Source of the DNA: Ignelater luminosus | Lineage: Eukaryota > Arthropoda > Insecta > Coleoptera > Elateridae | Direction: 5' to 3' | Length of the DNA: 64,000 nt | NCBI GenBank assembly: GCA_011009095.1 | Contig: VTPC01000994.1 | Coordinates: 1-64,000, forward strand | Shown: positions 22,001-33,603 of the stretch, piece by piece | Layout of the letters: each line of letters begins with the position of its first letter | How positions within the stretch are numbered: the stretch's first letter is position 1 | Notes under the pieces: generated by a model | Databases searched by the model: none | What the model saw: the letters and a program-made list of their open reading frames with translations, nothing else | Told to the model about the DNA's origin: nothing | Position numbers and translations under genes: made by a program

Positions 22001-25000
22001 AAATTAAAAAATCAATATGAAAATAAAAACAAAAAAACAACAATAATGGTGATAGCAGCCAGTGACTGAACACACATTACCTTGGAAGAATCAGATATGG
22101 AATGGGTGGGCTGTTTATCTGGAAACAACAATAGACGATAAATAGAAAATTAAATAAAGAAATAAATTAAAGTGGGAGGCTACTGAACACAGAAGTACTA
22201 TGATTAGGAAAAAGTAAAAATGCCACAAGGAAGTTAAAATGAAGATGATAAATTGATAATACTGTGTTTGACAGTAATTCTGATATAAAAGACACTTATA
22301 TGAGCAACAAAAGGCACCTAAGTGCCGCGAAAACAAAAATGTATAAGGAAAAGTGAGGGTATAACCAGCAGCACAGCATACTTTAGTGAAGGATAGATAC
22401 GGTTAAGGGATGGAAAGGGCCGACATGACGCGCGCCGCAGTGCATTCAGAGCATTAGTTGTTGATTAGTCAAGGCATGTAAGTCGCCATTTCGCTGTAAC
22501 TTTAAACGACGTTACAATCAATAAACTCACCGTAGAGATTTCTAGTTGATTTTTGTAGTGAAGATCTGCCTTTGGTAAGCAAATAAAAGACCTCTCCATT
22601 GGATAAAGTTGAATTTCTCTACGAGTAGAACGTAAATTGTATCAAATTTTTATTGTTCAAGCCTGAATCGAAGTTGATATTGTCTTATGTGAAGAATCAA
22701 TTTTGAACCTTGAGTTGAAAGGCCGCGTTCTTGAAGTCGACAGAAAGTAATCTTTGGGAACTTCAGACGTGTGACATACTCTTCTGGATGGTACTACATA
22801 ACTATACGTGCAAACTTGTATTATTAAAATGTTTGTAATAAATTTCACAAACTGTTTTTAGTTTTATCTGGTGTTTGTTTTGTGTGTGAGTGTGAAATCC
22901 AAGTTGCATTGTCTTGAAGTATGCTGGGGCATTATATAATCGAGCAGCTGATTACCGTACTAAATAGTTTTTCTTTTTAAGGCTAAGGTGTAATAATTAT
23001 AAAACTGTTATCAATAAAGGAAAGATAGTGCTTTATCTGTGAACAGTCGTGAGAAGACGCAACGATAAAAGAAGTTAGATCTCAGAGATATTTTGTTAAC
23101 CATTCAAAGCAAAAGTTTTCAAATTTCCATTTTCTGTATTTAATATCACACAGTTGAGCTTCAAGCCGTTTTGTTCATTATATAATATCAAGAGTATATT
23201 GGTTATGTACCGCGTGCTTCTCAATTAGAATTCGAATTGAAAACACTCTATCTTATTCTGCGACATCTGGCGCCCTATTGGAAATTATCGTTTGGTTTTA
23301 GCATTCTAGTCTAAATCTCGTTTGACCTGAACGGATCTCTTTTCCTACTTTTGCCCGCTACAGAAAGGCTATGAAAAAATGTCGTTAAAGCAAGACATTA
23401 GGTAAAAACGTAAGAGAAAGACCAAGGAAACAACTTCTACAAGATGTTAAGAACGCAGCAATACAAAAAGGTATAGTATGTGATTAGGCAAGGAATCTAG
23501 TTCAGGAAGAGTGGAAACAAAAAGAGAGTAACCTAGCCTATCCCGTCAGTCTTGCGCTACACGGTAAATAAATTCAATATTTAAAAGCTTTTTTCCGCAT
23601 ACTCTAACCAAATTAACAAAATCATTTTAAAAATTAAAAACAAAGTTAAGGAATTTAATACATTAATTTCAATAGAATCCTAGGCCCGGTTTCTACTCTC
23701 CTTCTACGTAAAAGAAATCAGTTAAAAAACTTTGTATTTCACAGATCCCCAAGAGAAACTTTGCAAAAACACATTCTTTCTAGTTTTCTGTTTTAGTGGA
23801 ATTAATGTAATAATTTCTATTATCTAGATAACCTAAACTAGTCATTTTTATTATTCAGTAATGAGTAAGTTCAGTGTTCCGATATATTTTTAACTTGAAA
23901 ATACTTTAATGTTTTGATATTTGCTTCTAATATATAGGATATTTCAATAACTTCTCTGTTTATAAGCTTCTTAAGTCTTTATAACATTTGAAGGCTCGTA
24001 ATCATAAAAGTTCAGGTCGCTTGTTATGTTTTATGTACTGGTGCGGTGAATATTTATTTAGGCAACCAATTGCAAAATAAAAAAATATTGATTCATTACT
24101 AATTTATCTGAAATTAATTTAATTTTATCTTATTGGACCTTAAAACAACTTGACTTGTGTTTTCATTAAACACTAATGCCTGCATACGTGCAGGTTGAAT
24201 TCATCCCAGTATTATCATTAATGTATTACTATTTACTTTTGATAAAAGTTTCACTCAACACTCAAATAAGAGTAAAAATTTTTTTGCAACTGGTAGTATA
24301 AACATTTCCGTGTTATTTATTTTGATAATAAAAAATAAATTTCACAGAAAGATCCTTCCTCCGTGAAAAAGATCGTGCAATCGATTTAATTTAAACTCCA
24401 CATCCGGAGAGTTGAAGAAAAAATATTTCCTGGTAATAAATTTGTGTGCGCGTATCCTTAAAATAAACACCTTTATTCCTGATGCAAACTCCAAATCCTT
24501 GGAAGGTTCCAATTATCCTTTCAAAGTACGTATTCGGAAAAGCATTCTTTGGTGAGGGGATTATCTGTCACTGAAGAGGAAAAAAAGCGTCCGTTCCTGC
24601 TATTTACTAAGTACCAACCGGTGCGTATCCATTGGGCCATAAATTGTTAAAAGGATTCTGTGCGTAAACTAATTAGAGCGACTAATAAATTATGTCACTA
24701 TAATATACAGTATACAGATTTGCTCTTTATATCTAAACAAAATTATGATTTAATTTATGAAACCTGGCGGACGATTCCATTACCCTGTGTAGGATTTAAT
24801 TAATTTCACGGTCACGAGGTGCACGACATAGTGCTACCGTTTTTGGGACTACCTAGCAATCAGGGAGTGCTAATTACCTTTTAACTAATTAATAATTAAA
24901 AGTGCTCACTTTGTAAAGTGAAACCATTCGCTTAGATAACACTAAATATATTGCCTTTAACCTTCCAGTAAATTAAAAAAGTATAAATCGAGCGAAACAG

Positions 25001-28000
25001 GCAATCGTTTACGCAGTAACAAAATTCTGTTTTAATTTTCTTTCTCCTGTTTCCTTCCTTCGACGTTGTATCACTAGGAGTAAATGTCCAACATTTATTA
25101 AAGGCAAAATAATTGGTCTTTGTATAAATTAACTTTAAGTGGTGGAAATTGTCAGACTCGAAAAATTGGAATGTTATTAAAACTCAATGAATTTATCATC
25201 AATTTCAGACTTCATTACCTCATTTCCTTTCTCATCTTAAAAATGAGCAGAATATATTTCCTTATCTTTAGCTGTAGCTTTTAGGTTGATATATACTTCT
25301 GTTTTGTCGACAGTTGAGAGGAAGTCGACTTTAGGGTTTATTACACGTTTTCAGCTTTATCCAAATTCTAAACTGTTGGGTCAATCTCTCTCTTGAGAAA
25401 TGTTTTTCGACATAGTGGTTTACCCTCTCTAAATTAATTCATTAGAACAGTACATAAATTATTTTTTTTAAATCCCTTTTTTGCTGTCATTTTTAATTTG
25501 AAAATTAAGATAGAAAAATTGTTCTCATTTAGTATTACATACTAGGATGTCCAATACATTTACGTTGTAATCTAACTTTTAGATACGTACTTGATGACTG
25601 CACTTCTAGAAAGAAGGCAGGTGGATGTATGCGATCTAATTTTCTTTTATTTGCTAGACTTGGTGTAGAATATAAGAAAATTTCACGGTGGATAATCAGA
25701 AGTGCTTAGCACATATATTCTCCTGAAAATATAAAATGTGTTGATGGTAATATGCAATGTATTTTATTATATCACGTCGGATACGCTGAAGAATAGTTCA
25801 TTTTGAAGAATTATCGTTATCGATTTGCACCCAACATGTGTTTTATTTAAAGGGCATTCGTGATTTAGGGCAGTCTAGAATTTTATAAGTTTCATCAATA
25901 GCTCGAGAGTATTTTATGTTACATAAACGTAATTGCATGGAGCATCTACATTACGTATCTTTTTCTAGAGATCAATAAAAGTCTAGCAAAAAAATATTTT
26001 TTTTGGATTTACAAATGTCTTTGAAATTGTGACACAATTGAAGTGGTATGCAAATGAAATGCTTGACGTGAAATTAAAGCAATATAACAAAATAGATTTT
26101 CCCTTCGGATTCTCAATTTGTTGAGAAGCTTCCTAATTCCTAATTTTACTCACAAAAAGAATCAGATTTTATTTCACAATGGAAAACTACTGGGGCGTTT
26201 TCAAAAGTATTTAATCTCAAATAGGTACTCCCATGTCGAGAGAGAATATTTTTAGGCTGTTAATAGATTTTTTCAAAGACGTTCCGTTTTGAAGCTCTCC
26301 GAAAATTATACAAAATCCAGTACATTTATACAAAATTTGAAGAAAGTAGTTCTCTTGTAATAGTGATCTTTGTAGGAGTAGTCACTGCTTCTTTACTGAT
26401 AAAATATTCAAAATTAAATGCAATTATCAGGTACCACAGATAAATTTAAAAAAATAAAAACGACAGAAAGAATTGTACAACACGTTGTTGGTTGAAAGTG
26501 CTTTCTTTGAATGCTCCTAGTAAATATAAAAACACCTTGACAATGAATTAACTAACGGTTAAAGGCCAATAAAAGTAGAACTACGCACACTTGCGAAATA
26601 GCACAGAATACTTAGAGCTTACAATTAGATCCGTGAAAGAGCATCTTCTGATAAACAAATAGAAGACAAAATGTAAAATGTTTAACTAGCTTGAGTAGCT
26701 GGTTCAGTATTTGTTGAATTTATAACTTCCGTTGTTTTCTGTGCAAGTTTATTTTGCAGTTTTGGGGAATCTGTCATCTGACATGTATTAGGAAGCTAGC
26801 AAGAAATCTAAAAGAGTTAAGACCATGTGAGAATTAGAAAACGAATTAAGATTGGCATTTCTGTGTCTCCTTGATCAAGACTGTTAAATACACTTCTGAG
26901 TCAAGGCTTTGAGATTTATCATAAAATTGGCAGTCGAGTATTAACATGAATTTGACTTTGAGACTGTAATGAGTTACTTTAATTCCTATTCATTAATTTT
27001 ATTCGTTTATTATAGTAAATATTTGCTCACAGATTATTTATTGCCAATAATAAACACCATTTCACGTCCTTCTAGTCACAGCATTTTTTCTTTCGCGTTA
27101 CCTTCCCAGTGCATTATGGCCCGTTGGTATCAGCGCAAACTCTCCTTAACTGTATCATCTATATAAGTACTATGATGAAAAGTATTTAAATTAAGTTTTC
27201 AAACAGCAATTATCTAAAAAAAATTCTAATAAGCGATAGACTAAGTGACTGCCACCAACATGTGTGCACCGATACCGACCCTACACAACCGACCGTAGAG
27301 TATCCATGCCGATACGCAGAACCGTTGTACAACAATTTTAGCCGATCGATTTGTGCCGTCAAGGATCCGTAGGCTCCATACCTTCCTGCATTTTCCAACA
27401 CTCTAAATCTCTTCACATACTGCACCTCAGTGGCTTTGGTTGGTTTAGTGGATGTACCAGTTCTTACTATAGCTTTGCTAAAGAGTTGCTTAGTTTTATT
27501 GAATAAATCACGATTTCACCTACATTAAACCTCAGCACCGTTTTCTCTGGCATCTGAATACCACTGGTCAATATCGTATTAAAACCCATAATCAAATATA
27601 GCAGCACAAGACCATTAACCTAATTTCATACCAACTAAGAATAGAATTTATCTTTTTTATGAGCTACCTGTCTTGAACAATTTCTGATTTACGTTCTTCG
27701 AAAACGTTAGAAACCTAACAATGACACTGACACTGACTTCTGAGTCTTACAGCTGTCTTTTCAGTAAGTACACAACAACGCGCAAGTGTGGATATTTTAG
27801 CGGCATACGCATCTGATCGTCTTTCAGCCGTACTTTCTCAAAATGGTAAGCTTCTTCCACTTGCCTTCCACGTCTTACCACCGTGTTTGAATAGGACATC
27901 AGAGCTGTGAACCATTCAAACACATTAATCGTCTTCTAGGAAATTTCAGAGAAAGGAAGGGATTCTTTGAAAAAGCCGACGCAACTTTTGAGTGAGACAG

Positions 28001-31000
28001 CCGCGTTTTGAACCCTGTTATCTTTCTAACAGACGTTAAGTGAGATGTGATATAACACGCAGGTCCGTAGTCAGAGCAATTAGCGGATTCTTGGGGTGGC
28101 TCTAATTTTCATGTAGTGAAAACGTCAGGGGTTCTGTCATACCCTAATAACCCCACAAACGCGATCTCTCGGACTATTTAGCTTTACATGTATGTGTGCT
28201 GTGACGTGGCTTTTATCTAAGAACCATGAACTTAAAAGGTAGGTAGTAAACCAATCTAAAATGACATCTACAAACCTTCCAAAGAGAGCATGCTTTTAAA
28301 CAAGGAAATTGAAGTAAATTGAAACAGTAAACAGAGAAGGGCTCGGGAATATAATGATTTGATCAGTCTGCTTTCTTTCCGTATGATAATGCACATAAAA
28401 AAGGAGGGTTGTTGGATATCATGCTAACACACCATGAAACTTGGACAAGCAAAATATAAATAAAAGAAGAGAATTAAAACAAATAATCGACACATCAATA
28501 AACACCAGAAATCGATTGTCATATGTAATCAATAGACAGTAAGTCACAGACATCACAATAGCTACTACCTATGCCATTAACTTCATCAAAAACTGGAAAA
28601 TGTCTGATGAAAGTTGTCCAGATCAGACCCATCTGCTTGAATGTAATCAAATTTCAGAATCTATGAATGGTATATTAAAAGAATGTGAAAAAGAAGAAAC
28701 GATTGGAAGTCTTTCAAGACAGATCTTAACCAAAAAAAAAGAGTTAACAATAACATTAGGAACATATATATTTTCTTACAATTGTTGTAAAGCAAATAGA
28801 GGAGGCCATATTATCAAAATTTGATGATACAAGAACCACTCTAAAAGAAAAAAACACTATGCAAACTATTCAACAGGGCTAAAACATCAAAGAGGTGGAC
28901 GAAGAAGGTATCGTAAGAGGTTGATAGTACGTCCATTTGTACTAGACTCCAACGAGTACTTCCAAAAGAAAATTGGGAACGATTTTGACTTTTCAGATTC
29001 AAAACGTGGAGTAAGACGGTAGCGAAGATGCTAAGCCTTTACTTACAAATTTAAAGATTAGAAATTCATTATGAACACAAAGAGAAGGATATTTTATAAG
29101 CATTCATACCAGGGGTGGCTCAAGATTTCATAGAGGTGACCAAGCCACGCCTGGGCTTCCTCTGGCTACAAGGCTGCATCATAGCCCATAAAGCAGTGGT
29201 GGTCTCGTAGTCTCTCTTTATCAAGAGTAGATGCAAGCAAATAAGTTCGATTGTAACGACGTTTTCTATCTGTTCCAATAGGTAAGCAAATTCTTGCAAA
29301 ATTAAGCACACAATTAAAGTAAAGCTATGTTTTCAAACGCTAAAATAAGTAAAGTCGTTACTGACTGAAGTGTATTTATCGCTAATTAATTAATTAATTC
29401 AAAGAAAATCTTTCGAAAGTTGTCATTCTCTATAAGATGGCTTTCTCATGGTTCTAAATATGTTTTAAGAGCAAAACGCAAATCTTGTACTACCTAATAG
29501 TAAAATAATAATATCACAGCTTTCATGCAAGAATGAGTTATTCCTAAAAATCAAAGCCGTTGTACGATCCTACGAAAAATAGAAACAAAGATGTGGGTAT
29601 GATGTCAATGCTAATAAATGCGTCTACGATCTCAGTTAAAGATCGCACAGAACAGATCCAATTTTGATCAAAATTATTCGTTTAGCAAAACGGAGAGATC
29701 TAGATGTCACTCAGTCTCTTTAGCTAGGAAAATCAGAAATGTCCGCGTCCTTTGTCCTTAAACGCAAAATTCATACAGAGTAGAAAACAAATCTTGCAGA
29801 ACATCTAGAAACTGATTAAAATTATTGCACAATCATTCAATGGCATTAGTTTTAATAAACCAGCTTTAGTTCAAAATTTACATCTATGCAATTTCAAGAA
29901 CTTTGTAGAATATTACGAACTTAAAACCGCATCTTATAATGAAGTTCTCACTACCATCGCTCTGATAGCAATTAAGTTTAGTATAAAATCTTTACTGGGC
30001 TGATAACTTGAAAAACCCTTTATTGATGGAAGACAGTCTGCACACTATTAATAGAAGTACCTTACAGACGTATTTAGGGCATAAGGAAGCAGAGAGGCAA
30101 GAGCATTCTGGTTTAAGCCTTAAACATAGACGTCTTTGTACTATGCGTCTTGGTGGTCTTGGCAGAAGCTGTGGTATTACATTTTACTTAAATCCATTGG
30201 CAAGAACAAATCGTTCAAAACGTGGATGTATCATACAGCATTTGCGTCGTTAACGAGCGTTCAAAAAAAGACTTATTCTCAATCAAAAATAGGTTGGTGC
30301 TATTTTGCCTTTAACAACATGTACAGTGGGTTGCCTATCCGGTCAAAAAAAACAAGACACAGTTACGACCTGCACCGACAATTTTCTTGATGTTTTTTCC
30401 TGATGAAATTGAAAAACGGAAACGTTCAAATAGAAACCAGATAAGATGCCGTCAAAATAACCTCTCTTGAATTTTGCTGCGCAATGACTGAAATAGCAGG
30501 CAAGAATCAGAAGTTAGTGTCAAGAATAGTTTATTTTATTATATTTATGCAAAATTATTTGTTTGCTTTTTATACATTGCTTTAACTGTTTAACTTGTAG
30601 GCGGTAGCCGACTTCTACAATTACTTATTTCTACAAACCAGAGCTTCGCTGGCATCCATCTTTATTTTTATGACAAAAATTCGGTGTCTTTTTTTATCAA
30701 ATAGGAGAGTTTATTTAAAAAGTTAAAGAAATAGAGCTTTATCTGGTTCTAACAAGAAGCAAACAAAAATGCAATTGGTTGTCATGGGGATTAGAGAATA
30801 TTTAAATTTAACAATGACAAAATTGAACCATAAACAAAGTCTTTATAAACTTCGACGAATAAACTACGGTGGCGTCTAAGATTTCTTGTTTGACTCTGCA
30901 AGTAGGCATGAAAAGTTGTGCAAATTTCTATCTAGTCGATGTTTGATTTTTTTGTTATTGTCTAAACCGCTTCAAAATGTTTTAAACATTTTCTTGAATT

Positions 31001-31032
31001 TAGAATTTGTTTTATGTAGTTAAGTACACATG
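19070..31032. other. 12-kb AT-rich stretch with almost no coding signal
   Basis: Apart from a retroelement tail at 23.4 kb, nothing is recognised. Low-complexity A/T runs occur near 21,240-21,303. Slightly GC-richer patches occur at 22,400-22,500, 27,240-27,460 and 27,770-28,150 without a nameable product. A minus-strand frame at 27,210-27,425 extends upstream without a stop for some 20 more codons but resembles nothing I know. Confidence 0.5.
23401..23571 (+). pseudogene. C-terminal tail of a non-LTR reverse transcriptase
   Basis: The frame reads GKNVRERPRKQLLQDVKNAA, then IQKGIVCD-stop-ARNLVQEEWKQKESN, ending with TAA at 23,569-23,571. The G-(K/R)-x-R-x-R-P-R-K-x-W/L-L-x-D-V motif followed by a basic segment with A-x-x-L-V-Q-x-x-x-W is the usual C-terminal end of RTE-like reverse transcriptases in insects. 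One TAG interrupts it. No polymerase core is found upstream, so only the 3' end of an element remains. Confidence 0.6.
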
Positions 31033-31040
31033 CCTTTGAC
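31033..31040 (+). repeat. hAT target-site duplication, left
   Basis: The 8-bp CCTTTGAC is identical to the copy at 33,596-33,603. Eight-bp duplications are diagnostic of hAT insertion. Confidence 0.95.
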
Positions 31041-33595
31041 CAGTGGCGTAGCAAAGGAGGGGTGGGCGGTCCCGGGCGGCAGCAGACCAGGGACGGTAAA
31101 GCTGCCCCGTGTCTGCTGTTCCGGTTGCAAACTTTTTACAACAATTTTGCCGTCGCCGCCGCCCTTGTCATGTCCCAAGCGTGTAAACATTCGCAAGTAT
31201 TGTCGTCCGTTCGTAGTTCCTATTGGGTGCTCCAGTACCTAACAAATTTCAAGCGTTTGCAAGGATAACGTTTGTTGGTTCGTAAGTAGCAGGGTTGGGT
31301 ATCTACACCTCAGAAACTATTTTTTGCGTTACATGTAAAAAATAGAGTAAAACATGTAAAGCCCGTTTTACATTACACTTATTCTTTATATGCGATTTGC
31401 ATGCTAAATTCTACTACGTGTGAGCAAAAGGTCTGTAAGCCTAATTGCCAACTTCTACAAAAAAAAACTTGGGAACACGAATACCATTAAATACCATTTT
31501 TGTAGTGGCTACACTGTCACGTGCGAAATAAATCAAGCTGATGTGGCATCATACTATTAAAAACAGCGCTATCCACTTGGAAAACTTTACAAAATGGAAA
31601 ACTTTGGAAATCAGACTTCGCCGAGGCAATACCATTGACAGAACGGAAGAAGAAGTTATCCGGAAGGAGGAAAGAAAATGGAGAAACCTTTTAGTACAGT
31701 TACTGGACATTGTAAGGTTTCTGGCTAAGCAAAATTGGGCCTTTCAAGAAAATCTGGACGGTGAGAGCAACAGAGGAAACTTTCTAGAGTTGGTGAACCT
31801 ACTGGCGAAATATGATCCTGTTTGGAACGAACACCTGACGAAGATCAAGTTTGGAAATACTAAGATTGTCATCTACTTATTATCCCAGATCGAGAACCAG
31901 TTTATCAAGGTACTGGACGATCACGTAAGGAAGAAAATCATTCAAGCGATGAAAGAAACCAAGTATTTCTGCATCGTTTTCACGGACCAAACTAGTCAGA
32001 TTCTGCGGTATGTGAAAATCGAAGGGTCCAAGGTAGCTGTAGTAGAGTCCTTTGTTGATTTTATTGAAACCAGAGGTGAAAACGCTGAACAGGTGGCGAA
32101 AATGATTTTGGAAAAGATCGAACAAGATGGACTCAGCATTGAAAACTGTAGAGACCAAGCTTACGGCAATGCTGCTGTTATGTTCGGAATACATACTGGA
32201 GTCCAAACGAGAATAAATACAGTTAACCCCAAGGCCCAGTTCGTCGCATGCACTAACCACTCTTTGAATCTAGTTGGCATTTACGCCGCTTCCGTCACTT
32301 CGGAATCTGTTACCTTTGTCGGGACGGTGGGGAAAATATATTTGTTCTTCTCGTCATCAACCCACCGTTGAGACGTTTTGACTGCTGCTACTGGCCAAGG
32401 GGTAAAACTGAAACCCGATGGAGCAAAAGACAAGAAGCTGTCGAATTGTTGAAGACTCATTTTTCCAACATCCTCGATGTTCTCGAAAAGTTAAGTACCG
32501 ATAAAACAGAAAATGCAGTTACTCGATCTGATGCTGGGGTGTTGGTGCCACCAATGCAGTAGTTTTCTTTCCTTTGTTACCTCGGGTTTTGGTCTGACGT
32601 CCTTGGAAAGATTAACAACATTCAACGGAGAGCGGGAAAAATTGCGACATTGAAGATATTTTTAGTTGGACAGCGAAATGAGAAACTGGACTACAGTTTC
32701 AGCTACTCGAGGCAGTTGTGCAAGGAACTTGGAAGCAGTTTTTTGGTGATGGATCGAAAGGTGCAAACTTGACCTACGAAGAAGAACTACGCCTGGGAGC
32801 GTTCGCATCCATGGATCGAATAATTCAAGAAATTAGCTCAGGGTTTGGGCAATTGAAAGAGTTGGCGAAGAAATTCTCCATGTTGACCCCTTCAAACCTC
32901 TTTAATGCGAAATACGTCTGCGAATCAGTTACTTTGCCAAATGAAATCGATAAGGTGACATTTCTGATCGAACGAAATCGTCTTCGAAATTTTGTCGACG
33001 CAACTCAGGACCACCAAAGACTTGTCCGCTGGAACTGTTACAGTTTATCCAACAGTATAACCTTAATATCTCCGTCCCTAACCTGGTGATACTGTTGTGA
33101 ATTTGTTTGATCATCGGTATCAGTGTTGCGAAAGGAGCTTTTCTGTGTTAAAACCGATCAAGTCCTATTTTAGGTCCACTATGAGCCAGCTGAGGTTGTC
33201 CAATCTGGCTGTATTGTCCATTGAGATAGAACTTACAAACCAGATAGATTTCGAAGAAACGATAACCGAGTTTGCTGCTTTTAAAGCTAGGAAAGTTTGC
33301 TTTTAAGCATTGTAATTTTATTATTAAGTTTGTTTTTATTTATTTATTTATATTTAGCATAGTTTGCTGTTTAAATCTTAATACAAATATCTAAATATAA
33401 TCCTAACCAACAGTTAAATTACTTTTTTTATTAGATAATTACAATTTAGAAACGCCGTTTAAAGTTTAAATGTTGGATAAACGTTTACTTTAAGTTTTTA
33501 AATTTTTAAATTTGAATTCTTTTCTCCTCTGAAGGGGAAGGGGCGGTGCATTGGAAGGTCCATCCTAGGCGCCAATATCCCTTGCTACGCCACTG
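31041..33595 (+). mobile_element. complete hAT element with 8-bp TSD
   Basis: A 2,555-bp element bounded by CAGTGGCGTAGCAAAGG on the left and the inverted form CCTTGCTACGCCACTG on the right, with perfect CCTTTGAC duplications outside. The termini are of the CAGTGGCGTAGC type typical of one large hAT group. It carries a decayed transposase of the DUF4371/ZMYM1-like type. The interior is GC-richer than the flanking DNA, consistent with a foreign origin. Confidence 0.95.
31541..33306 (+). pseudogene. hAT transposase (ZMYM1-like, DUF4371 type), decayed
   Basis: Blocks in order: NSAIHLENFTKWKTLEIRL; KEERKWRNLLVQLLDIVRFL; NRGNFLELVNLLAKYDPVW; the DUF4371 region with KETKYFCIVFTD and ILRYVKIEG; ENCRDQAYGNAAVMFGIHTG; and CTNHSLNLVGIYAASV (C-x2-H motif), ending FFSSSTHR at 32,371. 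A frame change follows, with TRWSKRQEAVELL to 32,562, a stop, then another frame 32,718-33,089, then CERSFSVLKPIKSYFRSTMS and LRLSNLAVLSIE (hAT dimerisation region), ending at 33,306. At least three frameshifts and one internal stop are present, and about a dozen residues around the first catalytic aspartate seem lost. No N-terminal zinc finger is visible. Confidence 0.9.
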
Positions 33596-33603
33596 CCTTT
33601 GAC
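33596..33603 (+). repeat. hAT target-site duplication, right
   Basis: CCTTTGAC, identical to 31,033-31,040, directly after the right terminal repeat. Confidence 0.95.

Noticed and set aside
22657-22848. Minus-strand frame with a hydrophobic start, MKFITNILIIQVCTYSYVV, like a signal peptide
   Set aside because: Short, no conserved downstream part, and no splice or promoter support; AT-rich DNA yields hydrophobic frames by chance.
31030-31268. Two overlapping plus-strand frames at the left end of the hAT element
   Set aside because: They cross or abut the terminal repeat and reflect the GC-rich terminal region, not a protein.
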